A stretch of DNA of 35,475 nucleotides from Virgibacillus senegalensis (GCF_000821245.2 NZ_LN611424.1:1233597-1269071); one strand, 5' to 3'; positions 6,833 to 19,181 are shown, counted from the stretch's first letter. Program-made: numbers and translations. Notes: generated from the letters alone by a model not told the origin.

Positions 6833-7618
6833 ATGGCAGGATCAACATTGGAAATAAAGGATCTTCATGTATCGATTGAAGACCAGGAAATACTTAAAGG
6901 AGTTAATTTGACTATCAAAGGCGGCGAATTCCACGCTGTCATGGGTCCGAACGGAACTGGTAAATCGACGCTGGCATCCGCTATCATGGGTCATCCAAAA
7001 TACGAAATCACTCAAGGATCCGTCCTTTTAGATGGGGAAGACGTATTGGAAATGGAAGTTGACGAACGCGCAAAAGCAGGCTTGTTTTTGGCGATGCAGT
7101 ATCCAAGTGAAATCAGCGGTGTAACCAATTCTGATTTCCTTCGTTCTTCTATTAATGCACGTCGCGAAGAGGGTGACGAAATTTCTTTGATGAAATTCAT
7201 TAAAGAGATGGACGAAGCGATGGATTATCTGGAAATGGATAAAAACATGGCGCAGCGTTATTTGAATGAAGGTTTCTCCGGCGGGGAGAAAAAACGGAAT
7301 GAAATTCTTCAATTAATGATGATTAAACCGGAAATTGCCATCCTTGATGAAATCGACTCCGGTTTAGATATCGACGCTTTGAAAGTTGTATCTAAAGGAA
7401 TCAACAAACTTCGCGATGAGAATTTCGGCTGCTTGATTATCACGCACTATCAACGACTGTTGAACTATATTACACCGGATAAAGTTCATGTTATGATGCA
7501 GGGCAGAGTGGTAAAATCCGGTGGTCCTGAGCTTGCACAACGTTTGGAAGCTGAAGGATATGAGTGGATTAAAGAAGAATTAGGCATTGAAGATGAAACT
7601 GTAGGGCAAGAAGCGTAA
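6833..7618 (+). CDS. sufC: Fe-S assembly ATPase SufC
   Basis: 261 residues. Walker A GPNGTGKST (38-46), signature FSGGEKKR (148-155) and Walker B IAILDE (168-173) are intact. SufC is the cytoplasmic ABC-type ATPase that drives conformational change in the SufBC2D scaffold during Fe-S cluster building. It is the first gene of sufCDSUB, the standard Firmicute order. The start has GGAGG 8 bases upstream. The Suf system is the main, essential Fe-S pathway in B. subtilis. Confidence 0.98.
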   Translation: MAGSTLEIKDLHVSIEDQEILKGVNLTIKGGEFHAVMGPNGTGKSTLASAIMGHPKYEITQGSVLLDGEDVLEMEVDERAKAGLFLAMQYPSEISGVTNSDFLRSSINARREEGDEISLMKFIKEMDEAMDYLEMDKNMAQRYLNEGFSGGEKKRNEILQLMMIKPEIAILDEIDSGLDIDALKVVSKGINKLRDENFGCLIITHYQRLLNYITPDKVHVMMQGRVVKSGGPELAQRLEAEGYEWIKEELGIEDETVGQEA

Positions 7619-7635
7619 CAGGAAGGAGGGATACC

Positions 7636-10590
<2,955 letters not shown>

Positions 10591-10633
10591 AAACAACTTA
10601 CGGAAGATAATTACCTAATAGGAGGTTTTCGAC

Positions 10634-12031
10634 ATGGCGAAAAAAGCGCCCGAAATTGAAGATTATAAATATGGGTTCCGTGACAAGGATATTTCGATTT
10701 TCCGTACGGAAAGAGGCCTGACAAAACGGGTTGTTGAGGAAATTTCCCGTCAGAAGGATGAACCCCAATGGATGCTCGACTTCAGACTGAAAGCTCTCGA
10801 GCAATTTTATAAAAAGCCAATGCCTCAGTGGGGCGGCGACTTGTCCGAACTGGATTTCGACGAAATCACTTATTATGTAAAACCTTCAGAGAAATCCGAA
10901 CGTTCATGGGATGAAGTACCAGAAGAAATTAAAAACACTTTTGATAAGTTGGGTATTCCGGAAGCAGAGCAGAAATATCTTGCTGGTGTTTCTGCCCAGT
11001 ATGAATCGGAAGTTGTTTACCACAGTCTCCAGGAAGACCTGGAAGAAATGGGTATCGTCTTTAAAGACACGGATACCGCATTAAAAGAAAACGAGGACTT
11101 GTTCAAGGAGTACTTTGGTAAAGTTATTCCGCCTTCTGATAACAAGTTTGCGGCACTTAACTCTGCCGTGTGGTCTGGTGGTTCCTTTATTTATGTGCCA
11201 AAAGGCGTAAAAACGGACACACCTCTACAAGCATATTTCCGGATCAATTCGGAAAACATGGGTCAATTCGAAAGAACCTTGATCATTGTAGACGAAGGTG
11301 CTTCCGTCCATTACGTAGAGGGCTGTACAGCACCTGTTTATACAACGAACTCCCTGCACAGCGCAGTTGTTGAAATCTTTGTTAAAAAGGATGCTTACTG
11401 CCGTTACACTACCATCCAAAACTGGGCAAACAACGTTTACAACCTGGTTACCAAGCGTGCGATTTGTGACGAAAATGCTACGATGGAATGGATTGACGGT
11501 AACCTTGGTTCGAAATTGACGATGAAATATCCTGCGGTCATTCTGAAAGGTCAAGGCGCCCGTGGTATGACCTTGTCGATTGCTTTGGCAGGTAAAGGCC
11601 AGCATCAGGATGCAGGAGCAAAAATGCATCACCTTGCTCCGAACACATCATCTACGATCGTTTCCAAGTCGATTTCCAAGCATGGCGGTAAAGTAACGTA
11701 TCGCGGTATTGTTCAATTTGGACGGAAAGCAGAAGGTGCACGGGCCAATATCGAATGTGACACGTTGATTATGGACAACAAATCGACTTCCGATACCATC
11801 CCATACAACGAGATTTTGAACGAAAATATTTCGTTGGAGCACGAGGCGAAAGTTTCCAAAGTATCAGAAGAGCAATTGTTCTATCTGATGAGCCGTGGAA
11901 TCTCAGAAGAAGAAGCGACAGAAATGATCGTCATGGGCTTCATCGAGCCATTTACAAAAGAACTGCCAATGGAATATGCAGTTGAAATGAACCGCCTGAT
12001 CAAATTTGAGATGGAAGGTTCTATTGGATAA
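10634..12031 (+). CDS. sufB: Fe-S assembly scaffold subunit SufB
   Basis: 465 residues, full length. Characteristic blocks include YKYGFRDKD at the N-terminus, [10 protein letters not shown] near residue 224, and the C-terminal [27 protein letters not shown]. SufB is the subunit on which the nascent cluster is assembled with SufC and SufD. AATAGGAGG lies 8 bases before the ATG. It is the last gene of the operon and is followed at once by a strong terminator. Confidence 0.98.
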   Translation: MAKKAPEIEDYKYGFRDKDISIFRTERGLTKRVVEEISRQKDEPQWMLDFRLKALEQFYKKPMPQWGGDLSELDFDEITYYVKPSEKSERSWDEVPEEIKNTFDKLGIPEAEQKYLAGVSAQYESEVVYHSLQEDLEEMGIVFKDTDTALKENEDLFKEYFGKVIPPSDNKFAALNSAVWSGGSFIYVPKGVKTDTPLQAYFRINSENMGQFERTLIIVDEGASVHYVEGCTAPVYTTNSLHSAVVEIFVKKDAYCRYTTIQNWANNVYNLVTKRAICDENATMEWIDGNLGSKLTMKYPAVILKGQGARGMTLSIALAGKGQHQDAGAKMHHLAPNTSSTIVSKSISKHGGKVTYRGIVQFGRKAEGARANIECDTLIMDNKSTSDTIPYNEILNENISLEHEAKVSKVSEEQLFYLMSRGISEEEATEMIVMGFIEPFTKELPMEYAVEMNRLIKFEMEGSIG

Positions 12032-12053
12032 TTGAATAATTTAATGTAATAAT

Positions 12054-12083
12054 AAAAGGGGCCTGATATAGGGCCCTTTTTTT
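12054..12083 (+). terminator. Rho-independent terminator of sufCDSUB
   Basis: AAAGGGGCC and GGGCCCTTT form a G+C-rich stem around a short loop, followed by a run of T residues. Confidence 0.93.
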
Positions 12084-12303
12084 CATTGAAAAGTAAAACA
12101 TAAAACGATTTTGTTTTGGCATGAATTGTACATGGTTTTCTACCCGTAGGTTTCCATGACCATTTTCCTCTTTTATAGGTTAGAAACATCGGGTAAACAT
12201 AAAGGTATAATATGTCGAAGAGGGACAAGTTCCCTGCATTTGACGGTGGTTATAACTTATTACCAGACCATACATAATTTTATCAGATGGAAGGGAATCA
12301 ACA

Positions 12304-13125
12304 GTGGTTTACGTATTGTGTATCTTAATTGGGTTTTTAACAGCGTTTGTCGGTAGTATTGCTGGATTGGGTGGAGGAATCATTCTCGTCCCAAGTATGT
12401 TATTGCTTAGTCAGCTGCTTGATAGTTTCAGCTGGGCGGTACCGCAAAATATTGTCGGTATTTCCTTGGTTGTTATGGTTTTTACCGGACTGTCATCAAG
12501 CATAGCATATATGAGTAAAGGCAGAGTTGATTATGGAAGCGGCTGGATATTTTTAGCGGGAGCAATTCCGGGGGGGATTTTAGGCTCGTGGCTGAATCAG
12601 TTCATTTCGGAAGATGTTTTTTCCTTTTATTTAGGACTGTTAATGCTGCTGTTATCGGCCATGTTTTTTATTAAAAAGAAGGAGCCCGTTATCACTCAGC
12701 CGGTGCACAGCAAAGGAGTGTACCGTTCAGTAGTCATAAATGGAGAGAGATTTACTTATACGTATCCCCTGGTAGCTGCTGTTTCCATTGCATTTGCAGT
12801 TGGAGTGCTATCGGGGATGTTTGGAATTGGCGGAGGGTCCTTAATTGTCCCGGCCATGATTCTTTTATTTGGTTTTCCGCCTCACATAGCCACCGCTACC
12901 TCGATGTTCATGATTTTGTTTTTAAGCTTGATTAGTTCCTCCACCCATATAATACTTGGCCATGTACCTTGGCAATATGTGTGGCTGTTTATCCCGGGTG
13001 CATGGATTGGCGGAACTTTCGGAGCAAAAGTCAACCAGTTGCTTAAAGGGAAAACGGTAGAATGGATACTGAGAATTCTACTGGTGGTAATAGGGCTTCG
13101 GTTAATTTTACAAGGGATTGGATAG
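12304..13125 (+). CDS. yunE: TSUP (TauE/SafE) family permease, YunE type
   Basis: 273 residues with about eight hydrophobic segments. The two halves each begin with a glycine-rich TSUP motif: GSIAGLGGGIILVPSM near residue 18 and GVLSGMFGIGGGSLIVPAM near residue 168. Family members move small organosulfur or sulfite-type anions across the membrane; the substrate here is not known. The start is GTG 12304 with GGAAGGG 8 bases upstream. yunD follows within a few bases, as in B. subtilis, suggesting co-transcription. Confidence 0.88.
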   Translation: MVYVLCILIGFLTAFVGSIAGLGGGIILVPSMLLLSQLLDSFSWAVPQNIVGISLVVMVFTGLSSSIAYMSKGRVDYGSGWIFLAGAIPGGILGSWLNQFISEDVFSFYLGLLMLLLSAMFFIKKKEPVITQPVHSKGVYRSVVINGERFTYTYPLVAAVSIAFAVGVLSGMFGIGGGSLIVPAMILLFGFPPHIATATSMFMILFLSLISSSTHIILGHVPWQYVWLFIPGAWIGGTFGAKVNQLLKGKTVEWILRILLVVIGLRLILQGIG

Positions 13126-13136
13126 GGGATTTTAGC

Positions 13137-14537
13137 ATGGAAGAGAAAATTTTCCTTTATTATACAAACGACTTACACAGCCATTTTGAAAATTTACCTC
13201 AAATCATAGGACATTTCAAAGAGGAAGCAGAAGTCAGGGAGCGAAATGGGCAATCGTATTGGCTTATTGATATTGGTGATCATGTTGACCGGTCTCACCC
13301 AATAACAGAAGCAATGAAGGGAAAGGCAAATGTGGAACTGTTGAACGATGCTGGTTATCAGCTTGCTACCTTAGGAAACAACGAGGGTATCACCCTTAAC
13401 CACGAAGATCTATTTCATCTTTATGATCAAGCTGATTTTCAATTAGTGTGTGCCAATCTGTCGAGTTTAGATGGATTGGAGCCTGGCTGGTTGAAGCCCG
13501 TGTCTTTTGCGACGTCTGTCAATGGAGTGAAAATTGGTTTTATCGGGTTGACTGCGCCATTCAATGATTTTTATAATCTGCTGGGATGGAACGTGGGCAA
13601 TCCTTTCTCGATTCTTGAGCAACATCTTCCGGACCTGGCTGCTCAGGCAGACATCGTCGTGCTTCTTTCCCACCTGGGAATCACCGATGACGAGGAAATA
13701 GCCCGACGTTTCCCGGAAATAGATGTGATTATCGGAGGACATACCCATCACTTGTTCCGTGACGGCGAGTATATAAATGAAACGTTGCTAACAGCAGCTG
13801 GCAAACATGGAAAGTTTGTTGGCGAAGTGATTCTGACGTGGGATCATGAACAACGTAAACTGGTTCAAAAAGAAGCTTACGCAAGCAGTACAGACAACTT
13901 CCCGAAGGACCTTCAGACAGAGCAGAAGTTGCTTGCCTATCAGGAAAAGTCGGATGATTTACTTGGAGAAACGGTAATTACGCTTCGTGAGCCGCTTGAA
14001 TTCGGGTGGTTTAAAGAGACATTTATCATGAAGAAGCTAGTGGAAACATTGAAGGAGTGGACGGATGCAGATTGCGCGATGTTGAATGCTGGTCTGCTGC
14101 TGGATCGGTTCGAGAAAGGGGCAGTGACGTACGGGGATATCCACCGTATTTGTCCGCATCCAATTAATCCTTGTCTGGTTAAATTAAAGGGCGATGAATT
14201 GCTTGAGGTTATTCGTGCCTCCTTTACCAAGCAATTTACCGAATTGAAATTGAAAGGATTCGGTTTTCGTGGTGAAATCATCGGCCGAATGGTTTTTTCC
14301 GGGGCGACCATGACAACGAGCAAGCTGCCAGATGGCCAAGAACGAGTCGAACAGGTGGAGATAAACGGCAGTCCTTTGGATATGAATAAACAATACAAGG
14401 TGGCTACGGCTGATACGTTTACGTTTGGCCGCTTGCTTCCGGAAGTGGCAAAAGCAGAATACAAGCAGTTTTTCATGCCGGAATTTTTGCGTGATTTATT
14501 GGCGGATACGTTAAGGGAAAAAGTAGCTGCCAGATGA
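13137..14537 (+). CDS. yunD: Metallophosphoesterase / 5'-nucleotidase family protein YunD
   Basis: 466 residues in two domains. The N-terminal calcineurin-type phosphoesterase domain has the metal ligands: YTNDLHSHF (Asp12, His14), DIGDHVD near residue 46, GNNEG near 80 (a GNHE variant usual in this subfamily) and GGHTHH near 200. The C-terminal half is the 5'-nucleotidase C domain. No signal peptide is seen, so it acts in the cytoplasm, unlike secreted UshA-type enzymes. The substrate is unknown. ATG 13137 is preferred over upstream in-frame codons that lie inside yunE; AGGGGAT precedes it. Confidence 0.92.
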   Translation: MEEKIFLYYTNDLHSHFENLPQIIGHFKEEAEVRERNGQSYWLIDIGDHVDRSHPITEAMKGKANVELLNDAGYQLATLGNNEGITLNHEDLFHLYDQADFQLVCANLSSLDGLEPGWLKPVSFATSVNGVKIGFIGLTAPFNDFYNLLGWNVGNPFSILEQHLPDLAAQADIVVLLSHLGITDDEEIARRFPEIDVIIGGHTHHLFRDGEYINETLLTAAGKHGKFVGEVILTWDHEQRKLVQKEAYASSTDNFPKDLQTEQKLLAYQEKSDDLLGETVITLREPLEFGWFKETFIMKKLVETLKEWTDADCAMLNAGLLLDRFEKGAVTYGDIHRICPHPINPCLVKLKGDELLEVIRASFTKQFTELKLKGFGFRGEIIGRMVFSGATMTTSKLPDGQERVEQVEINGSPLDMNKQYKVATADTFTFGRLLPEVAKAEYKQFFMPEFLRDLLADTLREKVAAR

Positions 14538-14589
14538 CACAAATTCTCCTGGCCCCCATATAGTATGGTGAAGGGAGAGTGGGCAGCTT

Positions 14590-14904
14590 ATGATTTCCAT
14601 AAAGCCTGTATATATTGAAGAAAATCCTTTTACGGCAATACGTGTCGAATTGCCAAAAACCAATTTGTTGATTGTTTCAAATGATACCGGTTATATTATG
14701 TGCGGCGCGCTGGACGTTGATTTATTAAGTGAAAAACTGGCAGAACGAAAAATAATTGCCGCTCGGGCAGTAGGGGTCAAGACGATTGAACAACTCCTGG
14801 AAGCCCCGTTGGAGAAAGTGACGAATGCTGCCAGGGAAAAAGGCTGGCAGGAAGGAATGTCGGGAAAAGATGCTTTGTTGAAAATTGCAACATCAGCAAA
14901 ATGA
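14590..14904 (+). CDS. yunC: DUF1805 protein YunC
   Basis: 104 residues. The compact fold shows VELPKTNLLIVSNDTGYIMCGALDVDLL and RKIIAARAVGVKTIEQLL, characteristic of the DUF1805 family. No enzymatic motif is recognised and the function is unknown. It sits directly after yunD, as in B. subtilis; GGGAGAG lies upstream of ATG 14590. Confidence 0.88.
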   Translation: MISIKPVYIEENPFTAIRVELPKTNLLIVSNDTGYIMCGALDVDLLSEKLAERKIIAARAVGVKTIEQLLEAPLEKVTNAAREKGWQEGMSGKDALLKIATSAK

Positions 14905-14946
14905 AAAAAATAGACAAATTTCTACAAATCCAGTTTTATTTCTTTT

Positions 14947-14982
14947 GAAAATCCTCTATACTTTGTATAGAGGATTTTCTTG
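14947..14982 (+). terminator. Terminator after yunC
   Basis: A perfect 15-bp stem (14947-14961 with 14965-14979) has a 3-base loop. The T-tract lies mostly inside the 3' arm (TTTTCTTGTT), so it is a reasonable intrinsic terminator. Confidence 0.75.
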
Positions 14983-15032
14983 TTGGACGGTAAGTAAGAA
15001 GAAAAGTCGGATTGTACGGTTAGGAGATAATG

Positions 15033-16133
15033 ATGAAAATTGCAGCAACCAAAACAATTGAACCAGGTACCACGCTTGCCAAAGCAGTATACAACGAAAA
15101 CGGACAGATTCTGATTCAGAAGGATGTCCGTCTCACAAAACGTATGCTGGATAGATTGCTAAAATTTAATATAACCTACGTACATATTAAAGACTCCTTA
15201 ACGGATGACATCGATATTTCAGCCCCAATTCCCGAAAAACTCCGAATGGAAGCTTACCAGACAATTAAGCATACGTTTTTGGAATTTCAAACCCAGGGGA
15301 TAGAGAAAAAGTCGTTCGTATTTGAAAAAACGGGTGGAGAGATGACCGATATGGTGGGAAGTCTTCTCGATGAAATTCAAAAAGCCGACCAAGTTGTTTC
15401 CATCTTGTCAGATGTTTTCCTGACCGACAATTATGTTTTTTCCCATTCGCTTAATGTCACGATCTATTCGCTTGCTTTGGCGACGGAGCTTGGAATGTCA
15501 CGTTCGAAGCTGGAGGAAATCGGCATAGGGGCTATGCTTCATGATGTCGGCAAAATGTTTATTCCGCATGAAATCCTGCAAAAGAAAGGGAAGCTTTCCG
15601 ATACAGAATTTGAAATCATCAAAGGGCATACGGAAATTGGTTTCGAATTCTTGCGTAGTAATCACAATATCCCTTTACTGGCAGCACACTGTGCCTTTCA
15701 GCATCATGAACGCCTTAATGGATCGGGTTATCCACGTGGCCTCACCGAAAAGGACATACATCCGTATGCCAAACTGATCGGGATAGCAGATGTATTCGAT
15801 GCAGTAACAAGTAACCGTGTCTATCGTGATGCGATGCTTCCGCATGAAGGACTTGAAGTATTGTATGCCGGAGCAGGAGACTTATTCGACCGTGAAATGG
15901 TGGAAGCCTTCCGGCGGACCATTGCCGTCTATCCAACCGGATTGATGGTAGAGCTCAGCGATGGAAGGGCGGGTATCGTGGCAAGACAAAACCAGCAATT
16001 AAGTGAACGGCCTGTCGTCCGTATTTTGGAAGAGCGCGGTGAGGCAGTGGTCGAACCATATGAAGTAGATCTTGCTGAACAGTTGAACCTGATGGTTACA
16101 TCCTGTTTTGCGGCAGACTTGGCAAAAAGTTAA
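15033..16133 (+). CDS. HD-GYP domain protein, putative cyclic-di-nucleotide phosphodiesterase
   Basis: 366 residues. The N-terminal 60 residues (MKIAATKTIEPGTTLAKAVY...) match the small domain often placed before HD-GYP modules. The HD motif is MLHDVGK (His-Asp near residue 170), and HHERLNGSGYPRGL carries the GYP motif near residue 231, so the metal-binding set looks intact. Enzymes of this class hydrolyse c-di-GMP; some cleave other cyclic dinucleotides. No receiver or GGDEF domain is attached. ATG 15033 is favoured over 15030 because AGGAG (15022-15026) is then 6 bases away. It sits between yunC and yunB, which are adjacent in B. subtilis. Confidence 0.9.
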   Translation: MKIAATKTIEPGTTLAKAVYNENGQILIQKDVRLTKRMLDRLLKFNITYVHIKDSLTDDIDISAPIPEKLRMEAYQTIKHTFLEFQTQGIEKKSFVFEKTGGEMTDMVGSLLDEIQKADQVVSILSDVFLTDNYVFSHSLNVTIYSLALATELGMSRSKLEEIGIGAMLHDVGKMFIPHEILQKKGKLSDTEFEIIKGHTEIGFEFLRSNHNIPLLAAHCAFQHHERLNGSGYPRGLTEKDIHPYAKLIGIADVFDAVTSNRVYRDAMLPHEGLEVLYAGAGDLFDREMVEAFRRTIAVYPTGLMVELSDGRAGIVARQNQQLSERPVVRILEERGEAVVEPYEVDLAEQLNLMVTSCFAADLAKS

Positions 16134-16150
16134 TCACTGAAAAATTCTAA

Positions 16151-16185
16151 CCTCCTGCAAAAAAGCATATGTTTTTTTGAGGGGG
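16151..16185 (+). promoter_or_regulatory. Hairpin sequestering the yunB ribosome-binding site
   Basis: CCTCCTGCAAAAAAGC (16151-16166) pairs with GTTTTTTTGAGGGGG (16171-16185): 15 pairs, one bulged G, an ATAT loop. The 3' arm contains the GAGGGGG Shine-Dalgarno sequence of yunB, so the folded mRNA would hide it. No T-run follows, which argues against a terminator. Confidence 0.6.
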
Positions 16186-16192
16186 TATTTAT

Positions 16193-16978
16193 TTGAAAAA
16201 AAACAGGAATTTCAAAAAACAAATGTCACCGCCTCCGCTTCGCCATGTATTGGTGATTACCGTCATTTTTTTCACGGTATCCTCATTCGTCAGCATCCTG
16301 ATCATCAACCGCGGCCTTGAACCTACGCTGATGGATATTGCGGAAACTAGGGCCCGTCAATATGCAAGAATGGCAATCAATGAAGCTGTCAGTAAAAAAA
16401 TAGCCGATGACCTGGAATACGAGGAATTGATTCAGGAAAAGGTGGATAATGAAGGAAATGCCGTGTCGGTGGGCTGGAATTCCGTTGTTACCAACCGGGT
16501 AGTAAGGAATACCACCAACCGGGTACAAAACTTTTTAAAGCTGTTGGAAAAAGGACAGGTCCCTGACCCTGGAAGTACGCTTGATGTAGAACTGGAACCG
16601 GAAGAAAAACCTAGCATTGAATCTGTCAAAGAAGAACCGACATTGATTCAAATACCTGTAGGGCAGGCCCTTGGAATTCCATTGCTTGCAAATTTAGGAC
16701 CTGATATCCCAGTTAATATTGAAGTGATCGGTGATGTCCAGTCAGAACCGGTCATGGAGAGGGAAGAGCTGGGAATCAATAATGTATATTTCGCTTTATA
16801 TGTTGAAATGGATGTAAGCCTACGGGTGGTTGTTCCGTTTCAAACAAAAACGACTCAAATCAGTTCGAAGATAAAAATCGATGATCGGGTAGTTAGTTTC
16901 GATGTCCCTTATTATTATAATGGGAATGGCGGAAGTGATGGGCCACAATTGTCGATTCCGATGGACCCCTTGCAATAG
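16193..16978 (+). CDS. yunB: Sporulation protein YunB
   Basis: 261 residues. One N-terminal membrane segment (about residues 16-38, VLVITVIFFTVSSFVSILII) is followed by RGLEPTLMDIAETRARQYARMAINEAV, a signature of the YunB family, and a long extracytoplasmic domain. In B. subtilis YunB is made in the mother cell under SigE and is needed for normal spore formation; its exact role is unknown. The start is TTG 16193 with GAGGGGG 7 bases upstream, inside a hairpin. The end overlaps the -35 box of the next promoter. Confidence 0.93.
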   Translation: MKKNRNFKKQMSPPPLRHVLVITVIFFTVSSFVSILIINRGLEPTLMDIAETRARQYARMAINEAVSKKIADDLEYEELIQEKVDNEGNAVSVGWNSVVTNRVVRNTTNRVQNFLKLLEKGQVPDPGSTLDVELEPEEKPSIESVKEEPTLIQIPVGQALGIPLLANLGPDIPVNIEVIGDVQSEPVMEREELGINNVYFALYVEMDVSLRVVVPFQTKTTQISSKIKIDDRVVSFDVPYYYNGNGGSDGPQLSIPMDPLQ

Positions 16979-16998
16979 TAGCCGACTGCTGGTACAAT
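16970..16998 (+). promoter_or_regulatory. SigA promoter of the lysine-riboswitch transcript
   Basis: TTGCAA (16970-16975), 17-base spacer, TACAAT (16993-16998). The -35 box lies in the last two codons of yunB. Confidence 0.75.
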
Positions 16999-17029
16999 AA
17001 ACGAGGAATTGAATAGCGAGACCTTATCA

Positions 17030-17209
17030 GATCGGTGAGGTAGAGGCGCAGACAGGATTAGTATCTTTTCGGAGGATGATAACTGGGAAGATTGGAGAAA
17101 GGCCTGTTTGCCGAAGTATAAGGGAGTGTCAGCCCCTTATTACTGGTATTATGTCGAATAGGGATAATACTGTCATGTCTGGAAAGAATAGCATGAAGGG
17201 CTACTGATC
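17030..17209 (+). promoter_or_regulatory. Lysine riboswitch (L-box)
   Basis: P1 forms between GATCGGT (17030-17036) and ACTGATC (17203-17209). The conserved lysine-aptamer core is present in order: GTGAGGTAGAGGCGC, AGGATTAGTA, GGCC..GCCGAAG, AGTGTCAGCCCC, ACTGG, ATACTGTCA and GGGCTACTG. A terminator follows at 17239-17276. High lysine is expected to stop transcription before the downstream carrier gene. Confidence 0.94.
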
Positions 17210-17238
17210 GAAATGGAGGATAACAAAAATTGCTCATA

Positions 17239-17276
17239 AAAGCAGTGATAGGTTATTTTCTATCACTGCTTTTTTC
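17239..17276 (+). terminator. Lysine riboswitch terminator
   Basis: AGCAGTGATAG and CTATCACTGCT form an 11-bp perfect stem with a short loop, then TTTTTT. It lies in the leader, about 210 bases before the carrier gene, so it must be regulated. Confidence 0.95.
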
Positions 17277-17483
17277 TGTTTTTAAGACACTTTTTTTGTT
17301 TGAAAATTTACTGAAACGCAACGTTACCGAGAATTGATTCGGCCACAAGAAATAAAGATTATAGACAGGCTGACCGTTTCTTTTTCTGCACCTTGCGTGA
17401 TGACCAAACAGGCATTCCTCATTTTTTTCTTCAGCATGTCAATCCATTCATTTCCGTCATCTTAACTATAATGGAGGTACAAC
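17277..17483 (+). other. Leader between L-box terminator and the carrier gene
   Basis: About 200 bases follow the attenuator before the start codon. I see no second terminator, promoter of good quality or conserved small gene. The segment just before the gene carries the ribosome-binding site ATGGAGGT. Confidence 0.4.
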
Positions 17484-19037
17484 ATGGAAGGAACAATTTA
17501 TTCATTGATTCCTGCTCTGTTAATGCTTGTGCTTGTACTAGCTACAAGAAAAGTATTGCTGTCACTGGGAGCAGGTGTATTAATCGGGGCTCTGATGCTC
17601 CACGATTTTTCTTTGCCGCAATCCGTCAATGAAATTTGGCTGGTCTTCAGCACTATTTTCTATGCGGAAGGGGCATGGAATACCGGGAATTTATATTTAC
17701 TACTATTTTTGTTGTTGTTAGGAATAGTGACAGCTTTTCTAACCGCATCTGGCGGAAGCAGGGCTTTCGGGGAATGGGCAATCCGAAAAATAAAAACAAG
17801 AAAAGGTGCTCAATTGATGCCAGCTGTACTTGGGGTGATCATTTTTATCGACGATTATTTCAACAGTCTGGCTGTAGGGCAAATTGCTCGTCCGTTGACG
17901 GATCGACATCGTATTTCCCGAGCAAAGCTTGCATATTTTATCGACTCGACTTCGGCCCCGATTACGGTCATATCTCCGATTTCAAGTTGGGGAGCGTATA
18001 TTATCGGAACATTAGGCAGCATACTGGCAGCCAATGAAATTACGGATTATGGACCGCTGCATGCATTTGTGGCCATGATTCCGTTGAACATCTACGCCTT
18101 TGCAGCGCTTTTGTTAGTATTTTTGACGGCTTTCCTCCGTATAGACATCGGCTCGATGAAAAACCATGAAAAACGTGCCATGGAAACAGGGCAGCTGACA
18201 GATCCAAACAGAGGAGAAATTGCCGGAGACTTGGAACAAAGCTTTTCAGATAATGTAAAAGGTAAAATTTATCACCTTATTATCCCGATTCTTTTGCTTA
18301 TTGTCGGTACGGTTGCATTCATGATCGGAACCGGAATCAATAACACGGAAGGGCAAGCTGATGTATTGGACATTTTCGCTAATACAGACGTCAATCTGTC
18401 CCTGTTTTGGGGTGGAGTGATAGCGGCAGCAGGTGCAGTAATCTTGTACAGCATGCAAAAGTCTCCGAAAACCAACATTGGGATTGTTTGCATAGAAGGT
18501 ATCAAAGCAATGCTTCCAGCCATCTATATTTTAGTTTTGGCTTGGATGATCGGCTCAATCATCGATAGCCTGGCAACTGGTGAATACTTGGCCAATCTTG
18601 TACAGCACGTATCGTTAAATCCAGCCTTCCTGCCGTTTCTGATTTTTATTGTTGCTGGTTTCATGGCATTGGCAACAGGCACATCTTGGGGTACTTTCGG
18701 GATTATGTTGCCGATTGCAGCTGAAATTGCGGCACTTACTGATATTGATTTGGTTCTTCCGGCTCTCGCTGCCGTATTAGCCGGCTCTGTGTTTGGTGAC
18801 CATTGTTCTCCTATATCGGATACATCCATCCTGTCATCGACGGGAGCTGGATCCAATCATATCGATCACGTCCTTACCCAGCTGCCATATGCATTGATTG
18901 CAGCAGGGGCTTCCACTATCGGCTATCTAACTTTGGGGATAACCGGTCAGACGTGGCTGGCTTTACTGCTAGCATTGGCTATTATTGTGGTAACAGCATT
19001 AATCATCCACAAACAAAACAATGCGAAAAGCAGTTGA
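17484..19037 (+). CDS. NhaC-family Na+/H+ antiporter homologue, candidate lysine transporter
   Basis: 517 residues, about eleven to thirteen membrane helices, NhaC superfamily. Family-typical charged or polar loops inside the membrane include FIDDYFNSLAVGQIARPLTD near residue 120 and GDHCSPISDTSILSSTGAGSNHIDHVLTQLPYA near residue 440. The lysine riboswitch in its leader is the key clue: carriers of this group under L-box control have been predicted to move lysine (called LysW in comparative work). Lysine uptake is therefore favoured over simple sodium/proton exchange, but substrate is an inference. GGAGG lies 8 bases before ATG 17484. It is a single-gene transcript ending in a strong terminator. 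Confidence 0.9.
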   Translation: MEGTIYSLIPALLMLVLVLATRKVLLSLGAGVLIGALMLHDFSLPQSVNEIWLVFSTIFYAEGAWNTGNLYLLLFLLLLGIVTAFLTASGGSRAFGEWAIRKIKTRKGAQLMPAVLGVIIFIDDYFNSLAVGQIARPLTDRHRISRAKLAYFIDSTSAPITVISPISSWGAYIIGTLGSILAANEITDYGPLHAFVAMIPLNIYAFAALLLVFLTAFLRIDIGSMKNHEKRAMETGQLTDPNRGEIAGDLEQSFSDNVKGKIYHLIIPILLLIVGTVAFMIGTGINNTEGQADVLDIFANTDVNLSLFWGGVIAAAGAVILYSMQKSPKTNIGIVCIEGIKAMLPAIYILVLAWMIGSIIDSLATGEYLANLVQHVSLNPAFLPFLIFIVAGFMALATGTSWGTFGIMLPIAAEIAALTDIDLVLPALAAVLAGSVFGDHCSPISDTSILSSTGAGSNHIDHVLTQLPYALIAAGASTIGYLTLGITGQTWLALLLALAIIVVTALIIHKQNNAKSS

Positions 19038-19062
19038 TCCAAGGAAATATTCCGTATAAATG

Positions 19063-19112
19063 AAAAAGAGGGCTTGTAGAAAAACTGGATGTTTTTTACA
19101 AGCTCTTTTTCT
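19063..19112. terminator. Terminator after the NhaC-family gene
   Basis: AAAAAGAGGGCTTGTA pairs with TACAAGCTCTTTTT around a loop of about 20 bases. The flanking A and T tracts mean that it could act on both strands. Confidence 0.88.
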
Positions 19113-19181
19113 ATTTAAGATAAAAAAATTGGAATACCTTTCCAGGAAAAACGACCTATAACCTTTCTCCTAAATCTTCCT

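Noticed and set aside
13940-14542. 200-codon minus-strand open frame opposite yunD
   Set aside because: Antisense shadow of the conserved nucleotidase domain, with serine-rich low-information translation.
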